Assembly: GCA_004026145.2 (NCBI GenBank)
Contig: CP034976.1
Span: 7,294,678-7,358,677 of the forward strand
Length of the DNA stretch: 64,000 bases
Source: Takifugu bimaculatus
Taxonomy: Eukaryota; Chordata; Actinopteri; Tetraodontiformes; Tetraodontidae
Direction of reading: 5' to 3'
A program made the translations under genes and the position numbers. Of this stretch, positions 13,101 through 27,100 are shown piece after piece. How positions within the stretch are numbered: position 1 is the first letter of the stretch; every line of letters begins with the position of its first letter. The notes beneath the pieces are model-generated. The model was not told where the DNA came from. It ran no database searches and worked only from the letters and a program-made list of their open reading frames with translations.

Positions 13101-16100
13101 GAAATAAGACTTCTAACATGGTGGAATTTCAGACTCACTTGTAAATATTCCAATTAGAAGCAAATAGCTCGGGGAGCAATCAGCAGGCACCCCCATGGCA
13201 GTATTTTTTAAAAATGTCATTTTAGCACATGTTGTTTTTGGAAATTTTAGAAATATCTAATTTTTGCTGATGGATTTATAAAAGTGTCAAACTAGAGAAA
13301 AGCACAGATGCACTTGTCATTAATGATGCTAACATCCCATAATGTGCTCCAGAAGGCAGTTCCACCTAGCATGCACAACACCGGGGCGCTCTTGCTCGGT
13401 TAATGTGAAAGCAGAGGTAATTAGCAGAATTAATTTCATACGGGCTCTCTTTGTTGTGTTGAGTCAAAAGTCCCTGCCGTGAATAAGGGCGGTTATCTGA
13501 ATTCTACAGGATGTCAACTTTCTCCTTTTGGATATTAATCACCAACAGGTTACTGTTTTCTTTTTAAGGAATAGTAATAAATCGCTGCTGTGTAAACCTG
13601 TATTAGTAATTGGCGCGATAAATGGCTTTCTCCCACAAAGATGCTGTAACCATTTATATCTGTGCGGCGAACGTCCCTAATCCACCCCTGTGTTTGTCAG
13701 GTGTTGCTCTGCCTGCTAGCATGTGGCACAAATACATGCGTGTACAATTGTCCTCTTTCCCGCCTGCAGCCGTGTCATGCGGTGCGCCCAGCGCGCCCGT
13801 GAACGGAGGTGTGCTCGCTACAGATTACTCCGTCGGCACACGGGTGACCTACTTCTGCAGCAGCGGCTACCGACTCTCCTCCAAAGAGCTGACGACCACA
13901 GTCTGCCAGCCAGACGGCACCTGGAGCAACCATAACAAGATACCTCGATGCATCGGTAAGAAGCGGATGAGGTGTGGAGAGGCTGCAGGATAAAGAGGAG
14001 GAGGGGTGTAGAGAAACGGGGTTACCTCAGGAACACAAAGCACTGCTGCATACTACAGGAAATGTGGAGAGTTGGTGTCAAAAACTGTGAAATTAGCTTC
14101 TTCACATCAAAAGTTGGTTTGTAATTCCTACGATTGCTTTGTGTGATTGCACGATTCAGAGAAATGAAGATCGTGTCCCAATTTGTAAACATCTTTGTTG
14201 TAGTAGAGCAATTTTCACCATAAATGCAGAAAATTGGCTGTTTACGCTTTATATGGATGGATTCATTTTAATGATTAAAATGTTTGCTTCGCCACTGTTT
14301 TTCTTCTTTCTACTGACACATTGTTATACATGTTCATGAGTCTAGATTTAGCAGTGTGCCATATTTATGGAATGAGAAAATAAATTGAAGTCAGTCAATT
14401 TGAATAATCCAAAATGAACAATGTCCATTCCCCACTGAACCTCCTCTTCTGTCTTCTCCCGCCCTTTCTTGTTGTTGGCACAGTCAACATGTGTCCCAGT
14501 CTCAGCTCCTTCTCCCTGGACCATGGCAAGTGGAGAATCGTCAACGGTTCCCACTACGAGTATGGAACCAAAATCATTTTCACCTGCAATCCTGGGTACC
14601 ATCGTGTTGGCCCCTCCCACATTCAGTGCCTGGCTCATGGGGCGTGGAGCTGGAGGAACGAGAGACCCCGGTGTCGAAGTGAGAAATGTCTCCTGAGTTT
14701 TGTCTGTAAACACTAAAATCTTTGACTAAAGGAGGGATAAGGAATAACGATGTAATGTGCTTAAAACCGAACAATTGTATATATTCCCTGACATCACCAA
14801 CAACCTTCCTGAGGTCTTTAGTTGGCTGTTATTGCCACTCGGCTGGAGATGAAGATGAAAACTGCCAGCGTACCTATCTCATAGCCAAAACTCTCTTCCT
14901 GCATAGTTGTGTGTGTGTGTGCGTGCGTGCGTGTGTGCGTGCGCTCCTCTCCACCAGTGGAAAAGTCTGTAAATGTGTTTCATTAGTTAGGAAATACAGC
15001 AAAATGAAAAATCGCTGACTTCACCGGGAGACTCCAGATTCATATATTGAAAATGAATAACACATTCACAGCTCACTTCATCAGCAGCTCACCTCCTCCA
15101 GCGGTCCTGGCTCCTTCCGGTCCCAGCCTCGGTTAGATGCCGTTTGCTGTGGGACTGGTAAATAAAAGCTTTTCTGCGCGGCCCGGAAAAAGTGACCTGT
15201 ACAATAGAATAAAAAGAGAAAGGCGTCTCAGTGATTGTTGCACAGGGGCAGGTGCCATCATTAGAGTCCTCCTGAAATATTACAGGTCAGGCTTATTGCA
15301 TTGAGGTCACAACGGAAGGCGTGAGTGGCTGCTCTGGCATTGACTTTAAAGATGTAAGGCAGCCTCCTCTCTCCATTTCTCATTCTCTTTCTCTCCTGCT
15401 CTCTGTCTGTCCTGTTTCTCATCTCCTTCCTCCACATCTTACCGTAGTTATTTCCTGTGGAGAGCTTCCCACACCTCCAAATGGCAAGAAAATTGGGACC
15501 CAGCACACATTTGGAGCGTCGGCCATTTTCAGCTGCAACCCTGGATATGTTTTAAGTGGCTCCGCGGTCCGGGAGTGCCTCCTGTCTGGCCTTTGGAGCG
15601 GGGACGAGGCGCGCTGCCTGGGTAAGCAGGAACTCAAGGTTCCTTCATTTTCTGAAGGACAGTCCTTGTTCCGACTGGACTGTAAATCATGGACAACTTG
15701 GGGCATCAAACCGTGTCTAAAACTCATGGAAAAAGCCAGAATTAGTCATCATTTTCAGTTGTTTATGAGCTGCCTCTAAATGAAGGCTTTTGACTATCAA
15801 AGCTTGGGAGTTTGTTCAGTTTGAATTCCGACGCACACTTGCAGATATATTAATCTGTTGATCAGTCTCGTTATCTCAGCACTCCAAGCTGCGCTGCGCA
15901 GTGGTCCTGTTTTGGGTTAACCCAACCAAGGACCTTCAGCCAGACAGCGATAATCAAACGCTCTGCCGGGTTTCTGGGAGCAGGGGTGAATTAGGGAAAT
16001 TGGAAACATGGTTCATGGCTATTTCCCAGAATTTAAGTGGTGGAGGAAATCTCTGGGAGATTCCTCCCATTGGAGAGGGATTTATTCCTGTCAGAAGTAA

Positions 16101-19100
16101 TACAATTACATGCATGAGCATCGTGCATAGGTTTCTGAAGAGCCTCTGATGAGAAAAACTGCATTATCTCCACGCGCGGTGCTGAAGCCAGTGTAAATTT
16201 AAAAAAGAAAAAATTAGATAATGGGGTGAAAAATGCTGTTTAAATCCAGTTTGATTCATGAATGGGCTAATTTTGTTTGCCATTCTCATCAGTCGAGAGC
16301 CGTCAATTCAACAGTTTCCTCATTATACAGTTGTTAAAATGCGAAGTTATTTAAACTTGACAATACAATCAAATTCCTTTTAGCGTGAAATTCTCGCCCA
16401 TTCGTTCAGTGGCTATTCCTCGGTAGGAGCGCTACACCCACATTTTTGCACTGTTTTCTATGAGTTCTTGTGACCGATAATTCAAACATTGGTCACCGCG
16501 TTTAGAACTGACGGCAGGTCGAGTAAATGCCAGGAACAATGACTGCGTCATAATGTGCTTTTCACGCCACGTTTCCATGAATCTTCCCACACGTGTGTGT
16601 TTTTATTTCTCCTTACTGCCCCACAGCTGGTCACTGTGGGGTCCCGGAGCAGATCGTTAACGGGCAAGTGATCGGGGAGAACTTTGGCTACAGAGACACG
16701 GTGGTTTACCAGTGCAACCCCGGATTCAGGCTTATTGGCTCCTCGGTACGGATCTGCCAGCAGGACCACAGCTGGTCGGGGTTGCTCCCAGTGTGCATCT
16801 GTAAGTCCACGATTACTGAGGTCGCCATCAGTGTTCCCATCAGTCGTCCCTCACTATCACCGTTTTTTTTTTTAAAATTACAGATATATTGTGAATCAAA
16901 AGCGTAATTTGGGTACTTGGCTAACATGAAACAATAAACGAATGCATCTTCGGCATTCAAATACATTTGATTCAATTTTCAGTCTTCCTGCTATTCCCAA
17001 AGCTTCCTGTTCCTTTAGTTTAAGAACTTCTCAAATCAATAATTCATACATTACTTCATAATGTGATTCGCCATCTTCTATTCATCTATTGATGCTGTGT
17101 AATCTCCACTGTATCCTTTCACAATCAATCTGGGCCTCATATTTAATTCCACGGAGGTTTGTCCTCCGAGGTTAATTATATGGTAATGATATTCCTGTGA
17201 TGGCTGTCACTGCATGTTCCCTATTGATCGCACATATTGAATTTGTTTCCTCGCTCCTTGCCATCTCTTCCCGGCCCACTCTACCTCGCCACATCTCTTT
17301 GCCGCCGCTCTCCTGGGCAGCCGTCACGTGCGGCCATCCCGGCAGTCCCATCTACGGCCGCACCGTCGGCGAGGGCTTCAACTACAACGACGTGGTGCGT
17401 TTCTCCTGCAACAAAGGCTACACTATGGAAGGACCATCGACGGCCCAGTGCCAGGCCAACCGCCAGTGGAGCCAGCAGCCACCCACGTGCAGAGGTCTGG
17501 CCCAACGCTCCCACCAGAGCGGAGAAGTTATCTGAAAGTTGCATGCGTCTTGACTGCATGTGTGGCCAAGTTAAGCCACAGATATTTGGGTGATACTTGT
17601 TTCTGAGTGTTTTCTTCCAGCATGCAGCAGTAGACGGTGATATCCGGACCCCCACCCCCCACCCCCCACCCCACACAGCCGCAAAGCTCCAACTGTCCCA
17701 GTATAATTCTGATAGTGTTGAATATGTAATTATGCTACCTGTAATCAACCATAGCTGGTTGTGTTGATTTCAAAGTAGCTGTTGTTTTGACGTGAATTTT
17801 GCTGGCAGTCAGATGTGAATCTGATTTTTTGAGAGAGGGTTGGTTCAAAAGAACAAAAAGGATCAGAGTAGTGATCTCACCAGCGTGCCCGTCTTTCCAC
17901 ACTCATTTTACAATTACAATTCATTTTAATGAGTGAGTAAATGTAGGATTTTTCAGTGATTCCTGGATAACGGTGAAGAACAGATGTGCCTTTGGTGTGC
18001 CTGATTTGCAGGTCGTTACTTGCTCGCTGCGTTCGTGGCGGCGCTGTTTGAAAATCGCCTCTCCTGCTGTGGTTGTCGCCAGCCACAGACGCTTCAGAGC
18101 CGGGGATGATTGACTGCACAATATTCGAACGTGTCGTCTAAACTCTGCATATTTTTTATTATTGCTGAAACGGCTCAAAATTTTAAGGCTACGGTGCGTG
18201 TAAATAGCGAGAAAACTACTTTAAACATTTAGGTTAACAAGTGACCGTGTCGGTCTGACATTAGCGGAGGTGTCGTTTACCCAAAATGAAACTGAAAATA
18301 TGTCTCCTAAATTACCTCGAGGCGGCTCAAATTAATTGGACGAGGTGTCAGCACCAGTTGTCACACACACCTCCCATTTAAGGCTAAACTAATTGAATAA
18401 TTAATTGTAGTGTAATGTGGTTTTTTTTATTTCCCTTCTTCTAGTGGTAAATTGCACCGACCCAGGAATCCCCGCCAATTCCATCCGGGAGAGTAAGATT
18501 GAGCACGGCAACTTTACGTTTGGCAGCGTGGTCTTCTACGACTGTAACCCAGGATATTACCTGTTTGGTTCACCTGTGCTCACCTGCCTGCCGCTGGGCC
18601 ACTGGGACAAACCTCTGCCAGAGTGCATCGGTACAGTCCTCGCCTCTTTTTTTACAGGACGTCATAATCGTTCAAAATTGTTTCCTTAAAGCTTCAACCT
18701 TTTCATATCATATGTGCACTTTCATGCGAAGGTTAATTAAAACACCGGGAAAGGAAGTATGTAAGTAATGTGGCGATGTTTCGCAATTAGTCTCCCACAT
18801 TGTGCCCTAATTTACTTTCTCTACAAGACTGGCATCAAAATGATGACTCGGCGCATTATTATGCTGTAGCTAATTAGAAATTGTTTTCCTTAAAAAAAAA
18901 AAAAAAGAGCTTAATTTATTCTAGCCATACATAAAGTCTAAAGGTTATCTGTGGCTGTACAGTTTCATAGCTTTTCTCCACCACATAAACAATCCATTTT
19001 TGTAAATATCTTCGTTTCATTGCAGAGCAGAGAGTTGATGGACTGCATTTATTTTATCAAACATTAAAGTAATTAAAGAGATACACGGGGGCTTCTGTCC

Positions 19101-22100
19101 CGGCTGTTTTATCTGCTGCTCCTGGCATCGCTGATTCTGTAAAGAAATTGGCTTTTATGAAAGTACAGAAACATTCTTTGTGTTGTGGGACTAAGCTGGG
19201 TGAGTCAACGTGCACGCTAATGTGCTTTAAAGCCGCAAGAATAATGAGGAAGGACTTTGTGAGTTTGTCTTTAACAGCAGAACCATTTTAAGTCCTGTCC
19301 GTGCTGCCTGTTCCCATCATATAGAGGTGGACTGTGGTCGCCCGGGGACGCCTCCGCACGTGGTGATGAGTGGCGAGAAGTTTACCTTTGGCTCCACGGT
19401 CCGCTATTCCTGCTCCGGAGACCGCCAGCTCATGGGAGAGTCATCGCTCAGCTGTCAGCTGAACGGTCACTGGAGTGGCCCGCTGCCACACTGCTCAGGT
19501 AGAGGACCAGCCACGCGGTCGTGCACGTGTGCTGTCTGACACATGTAGAAGAAATGCCTTGCTTATTTCACATTGCAGCATGTTTCCTTTCAAAATGAGA
19601 AACTGACTTTTAAAGCTATCTGGTCTTTATTTCTCCACAACTGACCCAAAGCTAGCACCTGCCCACGATCACGCCTGGCCCACCAACATGTAGAAATAGG
19701 CTGTTACCGCCTGTGACACAATCTGTTCCACCTACAGATGGGTGGAATCTGAACATTCAGCGGAGATTTCATGTCCAGGGTGGGTGGGAGCATATTTCCT
19801 TGACATTTGGGGACTAAACAAACAGGTTTATCTGACAATAAACAAACTAGGAGCCACCGTCCTCAGCTTCTTGCTGGCTGTTTTTTTCTGCTCCTTCCTC
19901 CATCACAGCTAAGTGTTCCTGACCGTATAAGTGGATGTTCCCTTGGTTTGTTCAACCCACTGACCCAGAAGTAACATTAGTACACACACTTGTAGGAAAG
20001 TGGAAAATCCACTCATCTTCAGGTTTTTTTTTATTTACTCAGACGGTCGGAGAGCTGTGAAGCAGTCTGGGCTCCAGCAAAGATGCATGAAAGTATCAAA
20101 AGTCGCTCGGTTCTGTTGGAGCGTTGCATATAGGAGCTGCCACGGTGTGAATAGAGGTTTGATTTTTAAGAAAAAAAAAGAAAAAAAAGCTTTTCTTTGT
20201 CCATTGTCGCGTTTATTGATCACCTGCTGTTTTTAGAACTAATTAGGTTTTTTAAAGTAATATTTCCGCAGCAGTCGGCTGTTATCACCAATAAGCCTGT
20301 TTAGAAAGTGATGATTTTCATTTTCTGAACATTTTGTTTGGCTCTCTTCTTGCCCTATTAGCAACTCTGGCTGTTTTGCCTCTGTTTATTTGCAGCAAAT
20401 GCTAACAAGCTCAGCTTTAATCTGGTTTGAAAACATTTTATCCAAAGCAAGCTTCAGAGAACTTAATTTAACTTGTCCGGAACCTAATGAGCCCCAACTT
20501 CTCACTTGAAGAAAGCCAGCTGGAATCTGCGAGTATTTAACACGTCAACAAATAAATACAGACTGGACGATGTGGTGCAGGAGGATTTGAGGCCCAAAAG
20601 AGTGAGAATTACAGCTGGTGTGAATTATAAACAGAGCAGAAAAGAAATTCAATTTTAGGTACAATAATCACATTTTAAGTGCAACATAAAAGAACTTTCT
20701 GAATCCCTTGCTGCCCTGTTTTTATTTTTTTCTCTGCATAGCCACAACATACTGCATCCAGCTGCAGAAATGTCACCATTATAAATGAAAGTATTTAAGA
20801 GTATTGTACTGCCGACGTGTAAGGTGTGATGACGGTGCTCAGGTTTGGAACCATTTGTTCATCAGCAGAAGCTTGGTGAACTGAGTGCTGACCTAATCTC
20901 AGATGCTGCTTACCGAGCAAGAGTTGAAGAGCAGCACATGGCTGGAGGCGACTTTCAGCAAAGATAAACAGAACGCAGCGTTCGCACGCGCCTCGCCTTG
21001 AAAAACAGCGAACATCGTTTCAACGGTTCATCTTTTTCGGCGAAAAAGCGCCGTGACATGCTTCGTCGCCCGCGCTCAGCTTCTCCTAAATGCTTTTTCT
21101 CTGAAGGAGTTAATGTATGGTGCCCAGACATCTTCATCAGCAGGGCTGCAGCATATTAAAATGCATTTGAATTCTCAGAGAGCGTTCATCAGCAGGCGCT
21201 GAAACACAGCGTATTAGCAGTGAACTCAGAAACCGGGTCCTGCGTCAGCAACTTCTGTCAGCCACGCGTCCGTCCCTGCATCTATCTTTGCTCTCATCAG
21301 TCTTCTTTTGGTAATTAGCGAGAGAGGGCTTCAAATTGCTTGCCAAGCCGTTCCTGTCCTCGTCTGTTGCGCGGCTGAGTTGATGCCCTATTATTTCCTC
21401 AGAAAGGAAGCCTGGTGAACGCCCATTAGCTAAGACTCAAACCAAATCCATCGCCGGCGCAATTAACGAGATTATAGCTGTCACGGTGCATGCCAAGCTC
21501 ATCTCCCTAACCTAAGTAAAAGAGGCTAATGAAGTTTAAACAGCTGCTGTTAAAATGCACATTACAATCTCAACATGCACTTGAATGCAATTATAAACAC
21601 AGATTTTGCCAAACATGCCTAAACACACTTCAGACATAAACGTGCCGAGCACAAATCTGAACGTCAACACACGTCGAGACACATTAACGAAGCCAAGCGA
21701 CAGCAGGTCTGACTTGCGTACAGCAGGAATGTCGAAGTTATGAGTGTTTGGGCACCAAGGCTTTTGTCAACAAGTGCAGTATTACTGCAGCTATTTGCTT
21801 TTTGTTGACAGAGCCGTTGCTGACATACTGGGAATGATGTACAGAGTGTGTGCACAGCTTAAATAACGGCAGCCCAAAGCCAGCACGTCCGCCTGTGGCC
21901 TGTCACTCATTTCCTTTCTCTTTCCTTCACTCCTTCAGTTCCACGTCTGTCAGAGAAGCCGCGCTCGGTGCGTTTCCCCCATTTCTCTCTCTCTATCCAC
22001 CACTAATGCCGATCCTCCGACTTCATCCTAATGGTGTTGTTCAGCCGTTTGTCGTCACACAATACATCCGACAGCTTCAGCCTTTTTCTGCCGGCGCTCT

Positions 22101-24063
22101 TGTTTACTCCGGCGTAAATATAGAACACGTCCTGTTTTTTTACGCACTAAAAACAGCCCCGATGGGCACACTGGATGATCAACTGAGAGACGTTTCTGAG
22201 TTGTTTCACAGATGTGCGGGACAGGTGTACGAGGCAGGCGCAAAGAAGAGCAGCGCAGAGGTAATTCGGAGGGATGAAAACAACGTGGGTTCCAGAGGTC
22301 AAACTGCTCGCTGCTTTTTAATGCCAGCCCTTGCCAGATTTATGACAGAAAGCACCAGAAGTTAGGACAGCGGAAGGTTTTCTTCCTCCAAGTTGTCGGC
22401 ATGGTGACAACTGTTCATTGGTGCGTCATGTGTTTTATAGCTGGTTGCTGGAGGGCTTAAAAGATGTGTGTTTGAGCCCAAGTGTGCTCTGTACTGTCCC
22501 CCTGATGGGAACATTGTGTGGTCGATCAATGGCTCGCCTACTTAAATGAACTCATCTGGGAACACACACACACACACACACCTGACCAATTACAGCTGCT
22601 AACACGTTCCCTCTCTGCTCTCACTGCCTCCGCTCTGGTTGCCTTGTGTTGCAGGCGACTCGGCGGACACCTGCGGGGATCCCGGCACGCCGCCTCATGC
22701 GAGCCGAGAGGCGGGGAACTTCAAAGTGCGCAGCAAAGTTCGCTTCACCTGCGCAGTGGGACACACGCTGTACGGCTCTGCAGAGAGGATATGCTTCCCC
22801 AACGGGACCTGGTCAGGGAGACAGCCGTTCTGCAAGCGTAAGGGAAAACGGTCACCGTTTTTGTGATGTTCCCCTGAAGGCTCAGTGATTTTATCTTCCT
22901 GTTGACTTGCCCCTACGCGAGACTGTGGGGGCCTTAAGCAGCTCCTTCAGCAGCAGACTGTTACACCCACGGTGCAAAAGGGAGCGTTACCGCAGCTCAT
23001 TCATCCCAACTGCCGTCAGATTGTTCAACATGCACAACACTTAATTGTAGCACCAATAACCCAGGGTTGGCATATTTGCACTAACTAATCATCCTACCTC
23101 TGGAATGTCTTATTTGCACATCTTATTTGCACCTTATTTTTTTTCTTCACAATGTCCGACACTCCTCCTGTACATAATTTTTAATTTCTGTATATACTGT
23201 ACAATGTACATAGCAACGTACATAATATAAGAGTCTTTTTATTTATTTTCTTTTAGTACTTTTCTGTATCGTACACCACAGGCTCCCGCTGTAACATGCA
23301 GTTTTCCCGATGTGGGATCAATAAAGTCTTTTATCCTTATCCTTTCAGACTGCTATAGAACAAAAGTAAATCATGCTTCTATGAGTTCCATTATATTATT
23401 TGTAAAGCACATTGTGATTGCCTTCATCAGGCATATAAGTATTATTTAAAACCCAATATAACAGTATATTTAGATGAAAGCGCATCTTTAATGACTAAAT
23501 GTAAAAGTATCTTACCAAGTTTTTAGATTATTTAGGCTGATAAGCAGTGCTGCACTTCCTCAGGAGTTGGCATAAATATTCTGCACTGAAAAACCCTCTG
23601 GAAGCTCCTCGACAACCAGTTACATAACCAACCTGTTGCCAGGCAACCATATTAATAAACAACATAGCATCACTTTTGGTGTAAAATATATAATTGATAT
23701 TAATTAATTAGCATATTAATTCCATACACATTTAGAGTTGCCCTAATCTAGTGTTTTCAACCAGTAAAAGAATCTTTTGTGAACACCTAAGGCGACGTTC
23801 TTTCGGAGCTTGATAAATGAACCACTATGGATTTCCAAGATATTAGATTGCGGAGTTTCTTGCATGAATTACCCCGGGGTCAACCGGATATTGAGGCGAG
23901 TGTTTGACGCCTGCTGCTCTCCCCCACCTGCCGTCTACCAGCCTGGCTCGGCGCCAGTGCCATTTCCCCATGAGCCAGACCATCCGAACTCTCCTGTTTG
24001 TTTCATGCTTTTCCATCCTGTATTCCTGCCTCTCCTTCTTCTATCACCCTCTCCTGTTTGCTT

Positions 24064-24119
<56 letters not shown>

Positions 24120-27100
24120 CCCCATCCTGAATATGTTCTTCTCTTCACCCTCGTCCACCGCCCCATCTACTCCTCCTTTCTCTCCAGCTCTCTCTCCCAA
24201 TCATTTTCCCCACGCATCATTTCTTTACTAGCTTTTAACCAATCTAGTCCCCATCTCTGCATCCCCCAGCTCAGCTCCTGTTTTATTCACCTGGGAGGGG
24301 GGGCTCGCTGCCCCAAATGAGTTTCAGCGCCACCTGTTTATGATGGAAAGCTGCGTCTCTCTGCGCGCACGTGCCACAGCTGCTGGAGAGCTTTTTTTGC
24401 AAGTTTGCAGACAAAGCAAGCGTGAGCTCGTAAAACTCCCCATGTGCTGCTTGTGTGCACCAATAGTGCCCATCTCCATCGATGAGTGTGGGTGTCAAGC
24501 TGTTCAACTTCCTGTTGGAAGAGCTCGGATAACAAAGCTGTTGGAGAATTAGAGTAGACAATGCAGGGAATTGATCTTCCCCTTTGTCTCATCAGGGAAA
24601 AATGCTGATTTATCTCATGTTAAGTGAAGCAACCATGTATGAGTGGCAAGTACAGAAGCTGGTTGTTGTTGTGTAAAGTATGTAAATGTAAAGAGTTGAG
24701 TTGGCGTTTGTTTATTTGATCCTTGTTCTTGTCAATATTCCTGACCTGTTTTTGGACACATTGATATAAATGCTGAACTGGCATGAGGCCAGCAGGTCAG
24801 CTCACTACACTACGCTCTATTTTTGCTCACTTCTGGGGTTGTGCAGCATTTTCCATACGATTTATGGTAGCGAAGCCTCATCCTGGGTTGAGTTTGTGCT
24901 TTAAATTGAAAGTGATAATATTTAATCCGCGGCACAGTGTGCTGTCCTGTAAGCACATTTTTACGAATGATCTCATCTGACTTCATTATGTTTCATCCCA
25001 GGTCTAGTCTCATAAAACCAGGTTTCTCAGTACATCCTGTTGGCTGTTTCACCGGTCTGGGCTCCTGGGAAAGGCACTGAAAGACAGGCCCAGATAACGT
25101 CGAGCACTAATTCTGACATTAGAACAGCAAGTACTGTTGTTGCACAAATAGATTCAAATGCAGCAACAAGTGGGTACGTTAGAGGTTTCTCCTATGAGGA
25201 GATCATTAGATGGAACTTGAAGAAGGGAATTTCGTAAAATCCAATCGGACTGAATTTGGCTAAAGCGCAATCTACTAACTAACAATGTTGGCAAACACAG
25301 TTTAACAAAAGGATGTGGATGTTTTAATCACTCATTAACATCAGCGACTCAAATATGTAACAACTGAGGAACAATTGTACTATTTCATAAGTTAGAGAAC
25401 AATTTCTTAGACGTCCTCATTACCTCATGGAAGTAAGATGTGCAAGGAATTACATGGAATTCAACACTTCCTACTTAATGAAATCTATGATTCCTCGACA
25501 TGTTTTGGATTTTTTGCCACTGTCTGATCTGCGTTTAATAGCCCCTCATAACACTGACTGTTATGCTGTATTCAGTATATGTGGCACCATCACGGATTAA
25601 GTCAGCATTGCTCATGTCTGTATAATTTGAGGCACACAGATAGGAAAACAACACTACAAATCATCTATTCAAATGCAAAATAGTGATTTTTATTGATGTA
25701 CGGAAAATCAGTACGAGAACGATTACATCACTAAGCCCTGGAGGCATTTGCAGACCTTCAGAAGTCATTCAAATCCACTCTGTGGGATCCAAACCCTCAT
25801 CCTGGGAATTGCTGATATGAAAAATAAAAAATCCATTGCTATTCTGCATCTTTGACCTTCACCTCCTCCCTCTTCTGTCTCATCTTTCAGCGGTGCAGTG
25901 TAGTAACCCGGCTGCACCTACTCACGGACGCATTTCTCGCCTGGACGGCACGACTTTCTCCCACTCCATCGTGTATTCGTGCATGGAGGGATACTTGCTC
26001 ACCGGCTCTATCACACGCCAGTGTCTGGCCAATGGAACATGGTCTGGCACCGCTCCAAACTGCACAAGTGAGTTTTGTATACACATCTACAGAAAGAGAT
26101 ATGAACGCCTCCCGGGTATTAGAACACAGTCATAAAGCTCTTTGCACTGAGAACATGAAATTAACAGCAAGATGCAGTCAGCAAAGCCTGAAGAAAAAAA
26201 TTAACTTATATTTCTAAAGGCTTCTGGTTGGAGGCGCTGTCATTGGTTCAAAACAAAGAGCCCAAATTTCAACTTCATCTGATTCTGTGTGAAAATCTTT
26301 CAGGCAGTTTTTATTGTCTGGATCTTGGCAAATGAGCCTTGCAGTAATTAAGTATGTCAGTCCGCCGTGCTGTATATTCAGTTTGCTTTGGGAAGACTAT
26401 CAAAGAGAATCACGTTGTTCTTCTCCATGAGATTAACTATATTCCCTCTGTGTCATTCTTTTTGCCTGTTATTGAATCACAAGGAAAGATAAATGCATCG
26501 GGCATAATTTTCAATTTTGGCGTCAAATGAGCCTCTGGAGAGAAACACGCAGGAAAGGAGGGAGACGGAAAGATTGGAAATTGGATTGAATAATAATGAT
26601 CGAAGATGCGGCAGGGCAGAAGAGCTTTCTTGCCTCTTTTCGCAAGTTTCGGACTGCTCATCAGTAAAGTTTCTGAAGTCCTTGTGTATGCTGGTGTTCC
26701 ACTTTAGGTTTGCTGGTCAGCTCAGGGACATCACCGCTAAAGATTGGCTCGGTGTGTTTTCATTAAGGAGGCAATCATTTTCACGGTTCATGGCTAATCG
26801 ATCATGTGGGTTACCAGAGCAAAGTCAGGTTGCATTTTCAAGGGGAGTTAGAAAAGTCCTTTATTTCCCTGAATACTCTCGATGGGCGATAAATTAACTT
26901 ATAGAGCATGTAAGGAATTCTGCAATGAGATGAAGCCGTGAAATAAACGGGGAAAAAGGAGCACGATGTGGTCACCATGATCGTGATCTATACTTTCGAT
27001 TCAGATTTTAGTTTTCCCTTTTACTGGAAGGGGGCAGATGGGTGGATTTAATAAATGTCAGAAAATACCCGATTCAGCAACTTCATAACAGGTATAAACA

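Larger units (their letters stand above)
22838..25890 (+). other. 3.1-kb intron holding L2 fragment, X-box-like site and CT repeat
   Basis: Outside the L2 fragment, the X-box-like 13-mer and the CT microsatellite listed separately, no coding or RNA feature was recognised. Confidence 0.65.

Noticed and set aside
17281..17748. 155-codon minus-strand frame over sushi 19
   Set aside because: Antisense shadow of a GC-rich coding exon.
21850..22365. 171-codon open frame in the intron after sushi 21
   Set aside because: It has no recognisable domain, no splice or promoter context, and a Ser/Phe/Pro composition typical of pyrimidine-rich intron sequence.
23810..24320. Ser/Leu-rich and Arg/Glu-rich frames around 24060-24120
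   Set aside because: Products of the CT microsatellite on the two strands.
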